Of a DNA stretch of 64,000 nucleotides, positions 51,820 to 60,747 are shown in pieces. This DNA comes from Acidobacteriaceae bacterium (GTDB taxonomy: Bacteria > Acidobacteriota > Terriglobia > Terriglobales > Acidobacteriaceae): NCBI GenBank assembly GCA_028283625.1, contig JAPWKG010000027.1:124001-188000 (forward strand), read 5' to 3'. How positions within the stretch are numbered: position 1 is the stretch's first letter; each line of letters begins with the position of its first letter. The notes beneath the pieces are model-generated. The model was not told the origin of the DNA, did not search any database, and was given only the letters and a program-made list of their open reading frames with translations. Both the position numbers and the translations under genes were made by a program.

Positions 51820-54800
51820 ATGGCTCAATCATCCAAGAACGATTGGCGCGCCAAAGAAGGCCGCGCCCTGGAACAGCTCTCACCGACTCGCACCCGTGCC
51901 GTCAATCCGGCCGCGGCTGCGGGCATTCTTGCCCACGGTGGGGAGCTTTCGTCGTTTAAGCCGACTTCGCTGGTCGATCCCAAGTTTGATCATGATTCCT
52001 GCGGTGTTGGCTTTGTCGCGAGTGCTTTGTATAAGCCCAGCCGCAAGATTCTCGACGACGCGCTTACGGCGCTTTCCCGACTGGCCCATCGTGGCGCGGT
52101 TGCCGCAGATGGCGCCTCGAGTGACGGCGTTGGCCTGATGACGGGGGTGCCGCGCAAGCTGCTGCTGGAGTCCGCGGGCGTGGAGCTGGCCGAGGATGCG
52201 ACGCTGGGTGTGGGCATGCTGTTTACGCCGCCCAACGCCCGTCTGATTGACGGTGTGGTGGAGAGCTGCCTGCGTTCGCAGGAGCTGGAAGTGATTTGCT
52301 GGCGTGAGGTTCCGACGCGGCCTGAGGTGCTGGGCGAGATCGCCCGTTCGACGATGCCGGTGATTCGGCAGGTGCTGGTGAAGGATGTTGCCAAGCACGA
52401 TGTGGGGCCGATGGAGCGCCGCCTGTATCTGGCACGGAAGCAGTTTGAGCGCGCGGTGGAGAACGGAGAGGTAGAAGGCTACTTCTGTTCGCTGAGCTCT
52501 ACGACTCTGGTCTACAAGTCGATGTGCGAAGGCCGGTTGCTGAAGGAGTTCTACACGGATCTTCAGTCGCCGGAGTATGTGACGCCGTTTGCGATCTTCC
52601 ACCAGCGCTATGCGACGAACACGCTTCCGGCGTGGCATCGTGCGCAGCCGGGGCGCAAGATTGGCCATAACGGCGAGATCAATACGGTGTGGGGTAACCG
52701 CGGCCGTATGGATGCGCGCGACTCGTCGCTGCCGGTGGAGTGCAAGCCGGTGCTGACCAAGGATGGCACGGACTCGACCTCGCTGGACGAGACGATTGAA
52801 CTGATTTCGCAGAACGGACGCACGATCGCCGAGGCGGTGCGTATGCTGCTGCCGCCTGCGATGACCAAGCGCTTTCACCCGTTCCTGAAGTATCACCAGG
52901 ATGTGACGGAGCCGTGGGATGGACCGGCGGCGATTGCGTTCTCGGATGGTGTGGTGGTAGGCGCGGCGCTGGACCGCAATGGTCTGCGTCCCTGCCGCTA
53001 CGCGATTACGAGCGATGGTCTTGTGGTGGCTGGCTCGGAAGCCGGGCTGGTGGACCTTGATCCGGCGACGGTGATCGAGTCAGGCCGCCTGGGGCCGGGC
53101 GAGATGCTGGGCGTGGATATGGCCGAGCGCAAGATCTATCACAACGATGAAATGCTCGATGAGTTCGATGTGCGTGCAACGTATGTCGAGCTGGCCGACG
53201 ATACGCCGCTAGAGGCGTTGCCGGTGGGTGAGGTGGCCTCGGGCGAAGAGCTGCAGCGTCTTCAGAAGGGCTTCGGATACACGAAGGAAGACGTCAACAT
53301 GATTCTGAAGCCCATGGCGACGACGGGCAAGGACGCCGTGTGGTCGATGGGCGACGATACGCCGCTGGCGTTTCTGGCCAAGTCGCCGCGCCCGCTGTAT
53401 GCGTTCTTCCGCCAGCGCTTTGCGCAGGTGACGAACCCGGCGATTGATCCGCTGCGCGAGAGCGTGGTGGTGAGCCTGCATTCACGCCTGGGCCCGTGGG
53501 CGCACATGCTGGATAAGCATGCTCCGCTGCCGGGTCTTTCGATGGACTCGCCGTTCCTTTCGTTGGGCCAGATGGCGGCGCTGCGCGCGGGGGAGTATCC
53601 GCATAGGGAAGATCTGCGCCTGGATGAGCTGAAGTGCACGTTTGCCCCGAACTTCTCGCTGGAGCAGGCTACCGATCAGCTTGCACGCGAGGCGGTGGAG
53701 CTGGTGCGCTCGGGAACGCGGATTCTTGTGCTGACCGACCGTGGCGCCAGTGCGTCGGCGCTGCCGGTGCCGATGGCGATGGCGACGGGCATTGTGCACG
53801 AAGCGCTGGTGGCGGCCGGTCTGCGTACGCTGTGCGGCCTGGCGGTAGAGGCTGGCGATGCGCGCGATGTGCATCATTTGGCTGTGCTGATGGGCCACGG
53901 CGCTGGTGCGGTGTGCCCGTGGCTGGCGCTGGAGAGCGCTAAGGCGATGGCTCCGGAGGATGTTGACGGCGAGAAGCTGATGCTGAAGGCCTTCGATGCC
54001 GGTATTGCCAAGATCATGTCGAAGATGGGCATCTCGGTGGTGAACAGCTACCGCTGCGCGCACCTGTTCGATATTTTGGGCCTGCATAGCAGCGTGGTGA
54101 GCCGTTGCTTCCCAGGAACGCCTGCACCGCTTTCCGGAGTAGGCTTTGCGGAGCTGGATCGCCGGTTGCGCGAGAGCTGGAAGGCTCCGCAGCTGGAGAC
54201 GCCGGCGGCGAACGATCTGCCCGACTACGGCTGGGTGCGCTTCCGGAAGTCGGATGTGAGCGAACCGCACAAGTGGGCTCCGCTGAACGTGAAGGCGCTG
54301 CAGACGGTGATGGGCTCGACGCGTCAGGGTGTTCCGGCGGAAGACCCGGCAAGCGCGTTCCAGATCTTTTCGCGCAGTGTGGATACGGGCGAACCGGCGA
54401 CGCTGCGGGAGCTGCTGGAGGTTCGTCCGGCAGGCGCAGAACTGACGCTTGAAGAGGTAGAGGCGCCGGAAACGCTTTGTCATCGCTTTATCGCAAGCGC
54501 GATGAGCCTGGGCTCGTTGAGTCCGGAGGCTCACCAGACGATTACGGCAGCGATGAATATGATTGGCGCTCGCTCGAATACGGGCGAGGGCGGAGAAGAT
54601 CCGGCGGTGTACCGTCCTGTGGGAGCGGCACCGGTGTCTCCAAAGGGAGATGGCGGCGCGGCGCTGGAGGTGAATGGCTCGGGCGGCGGCGCTGCGGTGG
54701 CCGAGCTGGTGCAGGCGCCTGCGGTGCATACGGGCGTGAGCCTGAACAACAAGATCAAGCAGATCGCTTCCGGGCGTTTCGGCGTGACGGCCGAGTACCT

Positions 54801-56427
54801 GGCCCACGCGGAGGAGATCGAGATCAAGGTTGCGCAGGGGGCTAAGCCCGGTGAAGGTGGACAGCTTCCGGGGCACAAGGTTTCAGGCCTGATTGCGCGG
54901 TTGCGCCATGCGCAGCCGGGGGTGAGCCTGATCTCGCCGCCGCCGCATCACGATATCTACTCGATTGAAGATCTGGCTCAGTTGATCTATGACCTGAAGC
55001 GGGTGAATCCGAAGGCGTCTGTCGGCGTGAAGCTGGTTTCGTCGATCGGTGTGGGTACGGTTGCGGCCGGTGTGGCGAAGGCGTATGCCGACTTTATTGT
55101 GATTGCGGGCAACGTGGGTGGAACGGGCGCTGCGGCTTTGTCGAGCATCAAGTACGCGGGCAACCCGTGGGAGCTTGGGTTGGCGGAAGCGCAGCAGCTG
55201 CTGCGGGCTAACGGTATGCGTGGCCGCGTGCGGTTGCGTGCAGATGGCGGCCTGACCACGGCGCGCGATGTGCTGGTTGCCGCGTTGCTGGGTGCCGATG
55301 AGTTTGCCTTCGGTACGGCGGTGCTGGTGGCGTTGGGTTGCGATATGGCGCGGCAGTGCCATCTGAACACCTGTCCGACCGGCATTGCGACACAGAAGCC
55401 TGAGTTGCGGGCGAAGTTCCGCGGCAAGCCGGAGCATGTTGTCGTGCTCTTTCAGCAGATTGCTGCCGATCTGCAGAAGCTGCTGGCGAAGTTTGGTCTG
55501 CGCTCGCTCGAAGAAGCGATCGGGCGTGTGGATCTGCTGGAGCAGGTGCGCTTTGAGGGCAATCTGGATCTGACGCCGATGCTGGCGCAGGTGGGCGATG
55601 GGCCGATGCGGTGGATGGGGGGCTTCAACACGCGGCCGGGTGAGGATCATCCTCTGGATGAGCCCTGGGTGGCTCCGGCGATTGCGGCTGCGAAGAAGGG
55701 CGAACCCTTCTATGTGAAGTCCAAGATCAACAACGAGCATCGCTCGGTGGGAGCACGGCTTGCAGGTGAGGCGGCGCTGCTGCGGGTGAAGGGCGAGCTG
55801 GACAAGGTAGATGCTACGTTCGATCTGCACGGGACGGCAGGACAGTCCTTTGGCGCGTTCGCATCTGAGGGAACGAAGCTGATTCTGACCGGACAGGCGA
55901 ATGACTTCGTGGGCAAGGGCCTTAGCGGCGCGGATTTGATTCTGCGGGCCGAGGGCCGTGCGGCCGAAGAGTCGCACGAGCATGTACTGCTGGGCAACGT
56001 GGCGCTTTATGGTGCGACGAGCGGCCGTATGTTCGCTGCAGGGCGCGTGGGTGAGCGCTTTGCGGTGCGCAACAGCGGTGTGACGGCGGTGGTGGAAGGC
56101 GCAGGTGACCATGCGTGCGAGTACATGACCGGCGGTAAGGTTGTGATCCTGGGACGTATCGGCATCAACTTCGGTGCGGGTATGACGGGAGGAGCTGCGT
56201 GGGTGTGGGATGTCGATGGCGATATCCTGCGCGATACGCGCTTCCACACGGAGTTCCTGGACGCTATCCGCTTTGACGATGCGACACCGGAGCAGCAGGC
56301 TGAACTGCATGGGTTGGTGAAGCAGCACAAGGAGCTGGCCGAGAGCCGTCTGGCCGAGAAGATGCTGGCGACATGGCCCGCGTATAGCTCGCAGATGGTG
56401 CTGTTTGTGCCCAAGCCGCAGGCCTAA
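51820..56427 (+). CDS. gltB: Glutamate synthase large subunit
   Basis: A 1535-residue ferredoxin/NADPH-type glutamate synthase alpha subunit. The class II glutaminase starts after a 60-residue leader, with Cys61 in FDHDSCGVGF as the nucleophile after maturation; the leader is longer than common. The FMN/3Fe-4S synthase domain has GGTGAAALSSIKYAGNPWE and the cluster cysteines in CDMARQCHLNTCPTGIATQ; the C-terminal beta-helix domain ends near 1500. It transfers the amide of glutamine to 2-oxoglutarate. No gltD (small subunit) follows, so its electron donor subunit is elsewhere or it uses ferredoxin. Its place next to arg genes links glutamate supply and arginine synthesis. Confidence 0.96.
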   Translation: MAQSSKNDWRAKEGRALEQLSPTRTRAVNPAAAAGILAHGGELSSFKPTSLVDPKFDHDSCGVGFVASALYKPSRKILDDALTALSRLAHRGAVAADGASSDGVGLMTGVPRKLLLESAGVELAEDATLGVGMLFTPPNARLIDGVVESCLRSQELEVICWREVPTRPEVLGEIARSTMPVIRQVLVKDVAKHDVGPMERRLYLARKQFERAVENGEVEGYFCSLSSTTLVYKSMCEGRLLKEFYTDLQSPEYVTPFAIFHQRYATNTLPAWHRAQPGRKIGHNGEINTVWGNRGRMDARDSSLPVECKPVLTKDGTDSTSLDETIELISQNGRTIAEAVRMLLPPAMTKRFHPFLKYHQDVTEPWDGPAAIAFSDGVVVGAALDRNGLRPCRYAITSDGLVVAGSEAGLVDLDPATVIESGRLGPGEMLGVDMAERKIYHNDEMLDEFDVRATYVELADDTPLEALPVGEVASGEELQRLQKGFGYTKEDVNMILKPMATTGKDAVWSMGDDTPLAFLAKSPRPLYAFFRQRFAQVTNPAIDPLRESVVVSLHSRLGPWAHMLDKHAPLPGLSMDSPFLSLGQMAALRAGEYPHREDLRLDELKCTFAPNFSLEQATDQLAREAVELVRSGTRILVLTDRGASASALPVPMAMATGIVHEALVAAGLRTLCGLAVEAGDARDVHHLAVLMGHGAGAVCPWLALESAKAMAPEDVDGEKLMLKAFDAGIAKIMSKMGISVVNSYRCAHLFDILGLHSSVVSRCFPGTPAPLSGVGFAELDRRLRESWKAPQLETPAANDLPDYGWVRFRKSDVSEPHKWAPLNVKALQTVMGSTRQGVPAEDPASAFQIFSRSVDTGEPATLRELLEVRPAGAELTLEEVEAPETLCHRFIASAMSLGSLSPEAHQTITAAMNMIGARSNTGEGGEDPAVYRPVGAAPVSPKGDGGAALEVNGSGGGAAVAELVQAPAVHTGVSLNNKIKQIASGRFGVTAEYLAHAEEIEIKVAQGAKPGEGGQLPGHKVSGLIARLRHAQPGVSLISPPPHHDIYSIEDLAQLIYDLKRVNPKASVGVKLVSSIGVGTVAAGVAKAYADFIVIAGNVGGTGAAALSSIKYAGNPWELGLAEAQQLLRANGMRGRVRLRADGGLTTARDVLVAALLGADEFAFGTAVLVALGCDMARQCHLNTCPTGIATQKPELRAKFRGKPEHVVVLFQQIAADLQKLLAKFGLRSLEEAIGRVDLLEQVRFEGNLDLTPMLAQVGDGPMRWMGGFNTRPGEDHPLDEPWVAPAIAAAKKGEPFYVKSKINNEHRSVGARLAGEAALLRVKGELDKVDATFDLHGTAGQSFGAFASEGTKLILTGQANDFVGKGLSGADLILRAEGRAAEESHEHVLLGNVALYGATSGRMFAAGRVGERFAVRNSGVTAVVEGAGDHACEYMTGGKVVILGRIGINFGAGMTGGAAWVWDVDGDILRDTRFHTEFLDAIRFDDATPEQQAELHGLVKQHKELAESRLAEKMLATWPAYSSQMVLFVPKPQA

Positions 56428-56449
56428 GCCAGAGCAAAAACGAGAAGAT

Positions 56450-56491
56450 GGCCGGTGGTTGACGATGTTCAGCTGCCGGCCCTCATTTTTT
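56450..56491 (+). terminator. Terminator after gltB
   Basis: The stem GGCCGG...CCGGCC (with inner GTGG/CTGC pairs partly matched) is followed by CTCATTTTTT, 23 bases past the gltB stop codon. Confidence 0.75.
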
Positions 56492-56560
56492 GCAGAGCGT
56501 TTGTTGCGGCGTGGTGCGTGGGGAGCACCAAATGTGCGGAAGCGCGTTTAGGATGGGGGC

Positions 56561-57538
56561 ATGGCAAAACCGATCATTGTGACCGGAGCGGCGGGGTTTA
56601 TCGGCCGCAACGTTGTGGCGGAGTTGAACGCGCGCGGCGAAGAAGAACTGATCCTTGTGGATGAACTGGGCAAGGACGAAAAGTGGAAGAACCTGCGCGG
56701 GTTGCACTATGAGGACATTGTGGCGCCGGAGGATTTTCTGGGGCTGCTGGAGGATGGAGCGTATGCGGATGCACGTTCGCTGATCCATCTGGGGGCGTGC
56801 TCGGCCACGACAGAGAAGGATGCGGATTATCTGCTGCGGAATAACTACCAGTACACGCGTGTGTTGTGTAACTGGTCGTTGAGCAATGAGGTGCGGTTTG
56901 TGTATGCCTCAAGCGCGGCAACCTATGGCGCAGGCGAGCTGGGCTATGACGATGCCGATACGGTGACGCCCAACCTGAAGCCGCTGAATATGTATGGCTA
57001 CTCCAAGCATATGTTCGACCTTTGGGCGTTGAAGCACGATCTCTTCGATCACATTGTGGGGCTGAAGTACTACAACGTTTTTGGACCTTATGAAGACCAT
57101 AAGGGCGATATGCGCTCGGTGGTGAACAAGAGCTTCGAGCAGATTCGCACCGATGGTTTTGTGCGGCTCTTCAAGAGCTATAAGCCGGAGTACAAGGACG
57201 GCGAGCAGAAGCGCGACTTCATTTACGTGAAGGATGCGGTGGATGTGACGCTGCACTTTGCTCTGCAGGAGTTCGGCTCACCCGGCGGGCTGCTGAACTG
57301 CGGTACGGGCGAGCCACGGACGTGGGTTGACCTGGTAACGGCTGCTTTTAGCGCGATGGGCAAGGACGCAAACATTCAGTTCATCCCGATGCCGGAGGAG
57401 CTGCGCGGAAAGTATCAGTACTTTACGCAGTCGAAGGTGGATAAGCTGCGGGCTGCCGGTTATACCAAGCCGTTTACGACGCTGGAAGAGGGCGTGAAGG
57501 ATTACGTGCAGTCGTATCTGTTGACGCGCGAGGAGTAA
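56561..57538 (+). CDS. hldD: ADP-glyceromanno-heptose 6-epimerase
   Basis: 325-residue extended SDR epimerase. NADP loop IVTGAAGFIGRNVV, catalytic YGYSKHMFD (Tyr-x-x-x-Lys) and YYNVFGPYEDHKGDMRSVV are characteristic of HldD/RfaD. It converts ADP-D-glycero- to ADP-L-glycero-manno-heptose for the LPS inner core. Together with kdsB at the far end it shows a Gram-negative LPS-bearing envelope. Confidence 0.93.
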   Translation: MAKPIIVTGAAGFIGRNVVAELNARGEEELILVDELGKDEKWKNLRGLHYEDIVAPEDFLGLLEDGAYADARSLIHLGACSATTEKDADYLLRNNYQYTRVLCNWSLSNEVRFVYASSAATYGAGELGYDDADTVTPNLKPLNMYGYSKHMFDLWALKHDLFDHIVGLKYYNVFGPYEDHKGDMRSVVNKSFEQIRTDGFVRLFKSYKPEYKDGEQKRDFIYVKDAVDVTLHFALQEFGSPGGLLNCGTGEPRTWVDLVTAAFSAMGKDANIQFIPMPEELRGKYQYFTQSKVDKLRAAGYTKPFTTLEEGVKDYVQSYLLTREE

Positions 57539-57561
57539 GCAGCAGACAGCGAGAAGAGAAG

Positions 57562-57589
57562 GCGGCTCCGGAAACGGCGCCGCTTTTTT
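57562..57589 (+). terminator. Terminator after hldD
   Basis: GCGGCTCCG-GAAA-CGGCGCCGC (8 of 9 pairs, GNRA-type loop) is followed by TTTTTT, 24 bases past the hldD stop. Confidence 0.8.
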
Positions 57590-57625
57590 GTGGATGCAAC
57601 GGTGTGCGGTTATGCTTGGGGGGCG

Positions 57626-58105
57626 ATGCTGACAGCCATCTACCCTGGAACCTTCGATCCGTTGACCAACGGTCATCTTGATTTGATCGAGCGCGGCTCA
57701 AAGCTTGCGGACTCGCTTGTGGTGGCGATTCTGCGGAATGCGGAGAAGGGCACACCGTTGTTTACGGAGCCGGAGCGCGAGGAGATGATTCGCGAGGCGG
57801 TGGCCCCGTTAGGCAACGTGACGGTGGCGACCTTCGATGGTTTGATGGTGGAGTTTGCGCGCTCGATCGGCGCGCGTGCCGTGATCCGGGGAATTCGTGC
57901 GGTTTCCGACTACGAGTACGAGTTTCAGATGGCGATGATGAATCGCAAGCTGGCTCCTGAGCTGGAGACGCTGTTTATGATGCCGGCAGAGAAGTACACC
58001 TATGTGAGCTCGAGGATGATCAAGAGCGTGGTGCAGCTGGGCGGAGATGTAAGCGGGCTGGTGCCGCCGCTGGTGCTTGAACGTCTGCGTGGCAAGGTGC
58101 GCTAG
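57626..58105 (+). CDS. coaD: Phosphopantetheine adenylyltransferase
   Basis: 159 residues, the usual length. The nucleotidyltransferase motif AIYPGTFDPLTNGHLDLIERG (T/HxGH type) is near the N-terminus; VIRGIRAVSDYEYEFQMA and the C-terminal SSRMIKSVVQLGGDVSGLVP complete the CoaD pattern. It makes dephospho-CoA from 4'-phosphopantetheine. The ATG at 57626 is chosen because the family starts 2-3 residues before A-I-Y-P-G-T-F-D. Confidence 0.95.
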   Translation: MLTAIYPGTFDPLTNGHLDLIERGSKLADSLVVAILRNAEKGTPLFTEPEREEMIREAVAPLGNVTVATFDGLMVEFARSIGARAVIRGIRAVSDYEYEFQMAMMNRKLAPELETLFMMPAEKYTYVSSRMIKSVVQLGGDVSGLVPPLVLERLRGKVR

Positions 58106-58203
58106 AGGGTATGTGTCGCACGGCGATTTGAGCGCAAGAAATCAGTGCGAATTGGGCTCGGTGGCCGTGCAGATTACACGACCGTATCCGGTACACTGAA
58201 CTT

Positions 58204-59409
58204 ATGAGTTCAGCAACAGTCGCAGCACCTGCGAAGGTGCTTACAGATCGCATCAACCGTATCGAAGTTTCGGCCACGATGGCCATTACCGCAGAAGCGC
58301 TGAAGATGAAGGCTGCAGGCATTGACCTGGCCGATTTCGGTGCGGGCGAGCCCCACTTCTCCACGCCGCAGCACATTAAAGACGCTGCGATTGAAGCGAT
58401 CACCTCGAACTTTACGCGCTACACCGCGGTTGCGGGTGTGCCCCAGGTTCGGCAGGCGATCGTGGATCGCCATGCGGCGGACTTCAAGACGAATTACACG
58501 CCGGAAGAGTGCGTGTTTTCGGCGGGCGGTAAGCTGGCGATCTTCAACGCGGCAGAAGTGCTGATCGACCACGGCGATGAAGTGATCATCCCGACGCCGT
58601 TCTGGGTGAGCTACAAGGATATTGTGGAGTTCGTGGGCGGCAAGTGCGTGTTTGTCGAGACGAGCGAGGCGGAGAACTTCCGCGTGACCAAGGAGATGAT
58701 CGAAGCGGCGATTACGCCGAAGACGAAGGCGATCATTCTGAACTTCCCGTCGAACCCCTCGGGCGCGATTCTGCCGAAGGAAGATCTGTTCGACATCATC
58801 CGCCTGTGCCATGAGCGCGGCATCTATGCTCTGCTCGACGAGTGCTATGTGTACCTCGCGTTTGATGGCGACATCTACTCGGGCGCAACGCTGACCGAGT
58901 GCAAGGAGCACATTGTGGTGCTCGGCTCGCTTTCGAAGACCTATGCGATGACCGGATGGCGCGCTGGGTTTGCGCTGGGACCGAAGCAGATCATCGGCGC
59001 GATGGCCAAGCTGCAGTCGCAGTCGACGTCGAATACGTCGAGCATTGTGCAGCGCGCTTCCATCGCCGCGCTTTCGTCGTCGCAGGAGTGTGTGGCGGAG
59101 ATGCGTGCTGACTACATCAAGCTGCGTGACCGCGTGCTGGAAGGCTTCAAGACGATCCCCGGCCTGACGTGCACGGTGCCGCAGGGTGCGTTCTATGTGT
59201 ATCCGAACATCAAGAACTTCCTGGGCAAGAACGGTATCCATACGGCGAGCGAGCTGGCGTCCAAGCTGCTGACCGAGGCGCATATCGTGAGTGTTCCGGG
59301 CGAGCCGTTTGGCACCAAGGAGCACATTCGTCTCTCGTATGCCGTTTCGGCCGACGTGATCGACAAGGGTGTGGAGCGTCTGCGGGCGTATCTGAGCAAG
59401 CTCGCGTAA
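58204..59409 (+). CDS. Class I PLP aminotransferase (aspartate aminotransferase type)
   Basis: 401 residues. DLADFGAGEPHFSTP N-terminal substrate loop, LNFPSNPSGAI with the conserved asparagine, LDECYVYLAF with the PLP-pyridine aspartate, and Schiff-base lysine in LGSLSKTYAMTGWRAG. This is the aspartate/prephenate aminotransferase subgroup (I-beta/gamma type). It has its own upstream region of about 98 bases. Substrate specificity is not readable; aspartate is most likely. Confidence 0.92.
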   Translation: MSSATVAAPAKVLTDRINRIEVSATMAITAEALKMKAAGIDLADFGAGEPHFSTPQHIKDAAIEAITSNFTRYTAVAGVPQVRQAIVDRHAADFKTNYTPEECVFSAGGKLAIFNAAEVLIDHGDEVIIPTPFWVSYKDIVEFVGGKCVFVETSEAENFRVTKEMIEAAITPKTKAIILNFPSNPSGAILPKEDLFDIIRLCHERGIYALLDECYVYLAFDGDIYSGATLTECKEHIVVLGSLSKTYAMTGWRAGFALGPKQIIGAMAKLQSQSTSNTSSIVQRASIAALSSSQECVAEMRADYIKLRDRVLEGFKTIPGLTCTVPQGAFYVYPNIKNFLGKNGIHTASELASKLLTEAHIVSVPGEPFGTKEHIRLSYAVSADVIDKGVERLRAYLSKLA

Positions 59410-59452
59410 GCGGGCTTGCCGGATTGCCGGGCCAGCGTAGGATATAGAAAAC

Positions 59453-60601
59453 ATGTCCAAGGAAACGATCAAGTTGAAGCCCAGCTTCGCTGCAGTCATT
59501 CTTGCGGGAGGAAGCGGTACTCGCTTCTGGCCGCGAAGCCGTAAGGCCCGTGCCAAACAGGTGCTGGCGCTGGATGGCGAGCGCACGATGATTCAACAGA
59601 CAGTGGCCCGGCTGGAAGACATGATGCCGGAGCATGCGGTCTGGGTGATCACCAACTCGCTGCTGGCCGACACGATCGATAAGCAGCTCAATGCGGTTCC
59701 GGGGATGGTCCTGTTGCATGAGCCGGAGGCACGCAATACGGCCCCGGCCTGTGCGCTGGCGGCGTTTCTGATTGAGCGGCAGGCGCCGGAGACGGTGATC
59801 GGGGTCTTCCCGAGCGATCACACGATCGGGAACGTGGCGCGCTTCCAGATGATTCTGCGAGCGAGCATCAAGCTGGCGGCCGCAGGGCCGAATGTGGTGG
59901 TGCTGGGTGTGCCGCCGACGCGGCCTGAGACGGGTTACGGCTACATTGAGCTGGGTGGCGCGGCGCAGGCGGTGACGGTAGGGGGCGAGGCGATTCCGGT
60001 GCGGCATGTACGCCGCTTTACGGAGAAGCCGGATGCGCACCGGGCGCGCGCGTTTGTGCGCGGCGGTAACTATGTCTGGAACTCGGGCATGTTCCTGTGG
60101 TCGGCGCGTACGCTGGCCAATGCGATTCGTGAGCACTCCCCGGCGATGGCTCCGCTTCTGGAGAAGATTGCCACAGCCTACGGAACGCCAGAGTTCGATG
60201 CGGTGTTTGCGGAGCTGTATCCGCAGTGCGAAAGCATCTCGATTGACTATGCGGTGCTGGAGCCGATGTCGGCCAAGGGGGAGACGGAGAGCCATCTGTA
60301 CTGCCTGCCGGCGGACTTTGCCTGGAACGATCTGGGATCGTGGGCGGCGCTGCACGAGTTTATTGCCGAGAACACGGACCCGGAGAATAACAACGTGGTG
60401 CAGGCCGGCTTCAATGTGCAGATCAACTCCTCCGGCTGCTACGTGTATGCGCCGGAGCGCACGGTGGCGCTGGTGGGCGTGAAGGACATTGTGGTGGTGG
60501 AGACCGAGGATGCGATTTTGGTGACCACGCGCGAAGGCTCGCAGGAAGTGGGCAAGGTGGTGGGCGAGCTGAAGAAGGCTGGGAAGCTGGATCTGGTGTA
60601 A
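59453..60601 (+). CDS. manC: Mannose-1-phosphate guanylyltransferase
   Basis: 382 residues. The nucleotidyltransferase loop VILAGGSGTRFWPRSRKARAK and the FTEKPD, YVWNSGMFLW and SIDYAVLEP motifs define GDP-mannose pyrophosphorylase. It lacks the C-terminal phosphomannose isomerase domain of bifunctional ManC/AlgA, so it is monofunctional. The next gene encodes a phosphohexomutase that could supply its substrate mannose-1-phosphate. Confidence 0.9.
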   Translation: MSKETIKLKPSFAAVILAGGSGTRFWPRSRKARAKQVLALDGERTMIQQTVARLEDMMPEHAVWVITNSLLADTIDKQLNAVPGMVLLHEPEARNTAPACALAAFLIERQAPETVIGVFPSDHTIGNVARFQMILRASIKLAAAGPNVVVLGVPPTRPETGYGYIELGGAAQAVTVGGEAIPVRHVRRFTEKPDAHRARAFVRGGNYVWNSGMFLWSARTLANAIREHSPAMAPLLEKIATAYGTPEFDAVFAELYPQCESISIDYAVLEPMSAKGETESHLYCLPADFAWNDLGSWAALHEFIAENTDPENNNVVQAGFNVQINSSGCYVYAPERTVALVGVKDIVVVETEDAILVTTREGSQEVGKVVGELKKAGKLDLV

Positions 60602-60655
60602 ACGCAGCTACGCTGCGATGTTGATGTTTAGGGCCTGAAACCGCTGAGCGCGATC

Positions 60656-60733
60656 GCATCGTGTTCTCCGCGGGAAAACATGATGCCCCTTGCTGGGAAG
60701 CTTTCTTCGCACCAGGGGGCAATTTCTTTTTTT
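60656..60733 (+). promoter_or_regulatory. Attenuator-like double hairpin in the phosphohexomutase leader
   Basis: Hairpin 1 pairs GCATCGTGTTCTCC (60656-60669) with GGAAAACATGATGC (60673-60686), 12 of 14 pairs. Hairpin 2 pairs TGCCCC (60684-60689) and CTGG with CCAG and GGGGCA (60716-60721) and is followed by a T-rich run to 60733, a terminator. The two share bases 60684-60686, so they compete. The T-run ends only 15 bases before the start codon. This is the layout of an antiterminator/terminator switch; no known riboswitch class is recognised. Confidence 0.5.
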
Positions 60734-60747
60734 GGGATTTGGAAACG

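Noticed and set aside
51880..56328. Long minus-strand open frames across gltB (up to about 480 codons)
   Set aside because: Arg/His/Leu-rich shadows of a strongly biased gene, with no start signals or recognisable motifs.
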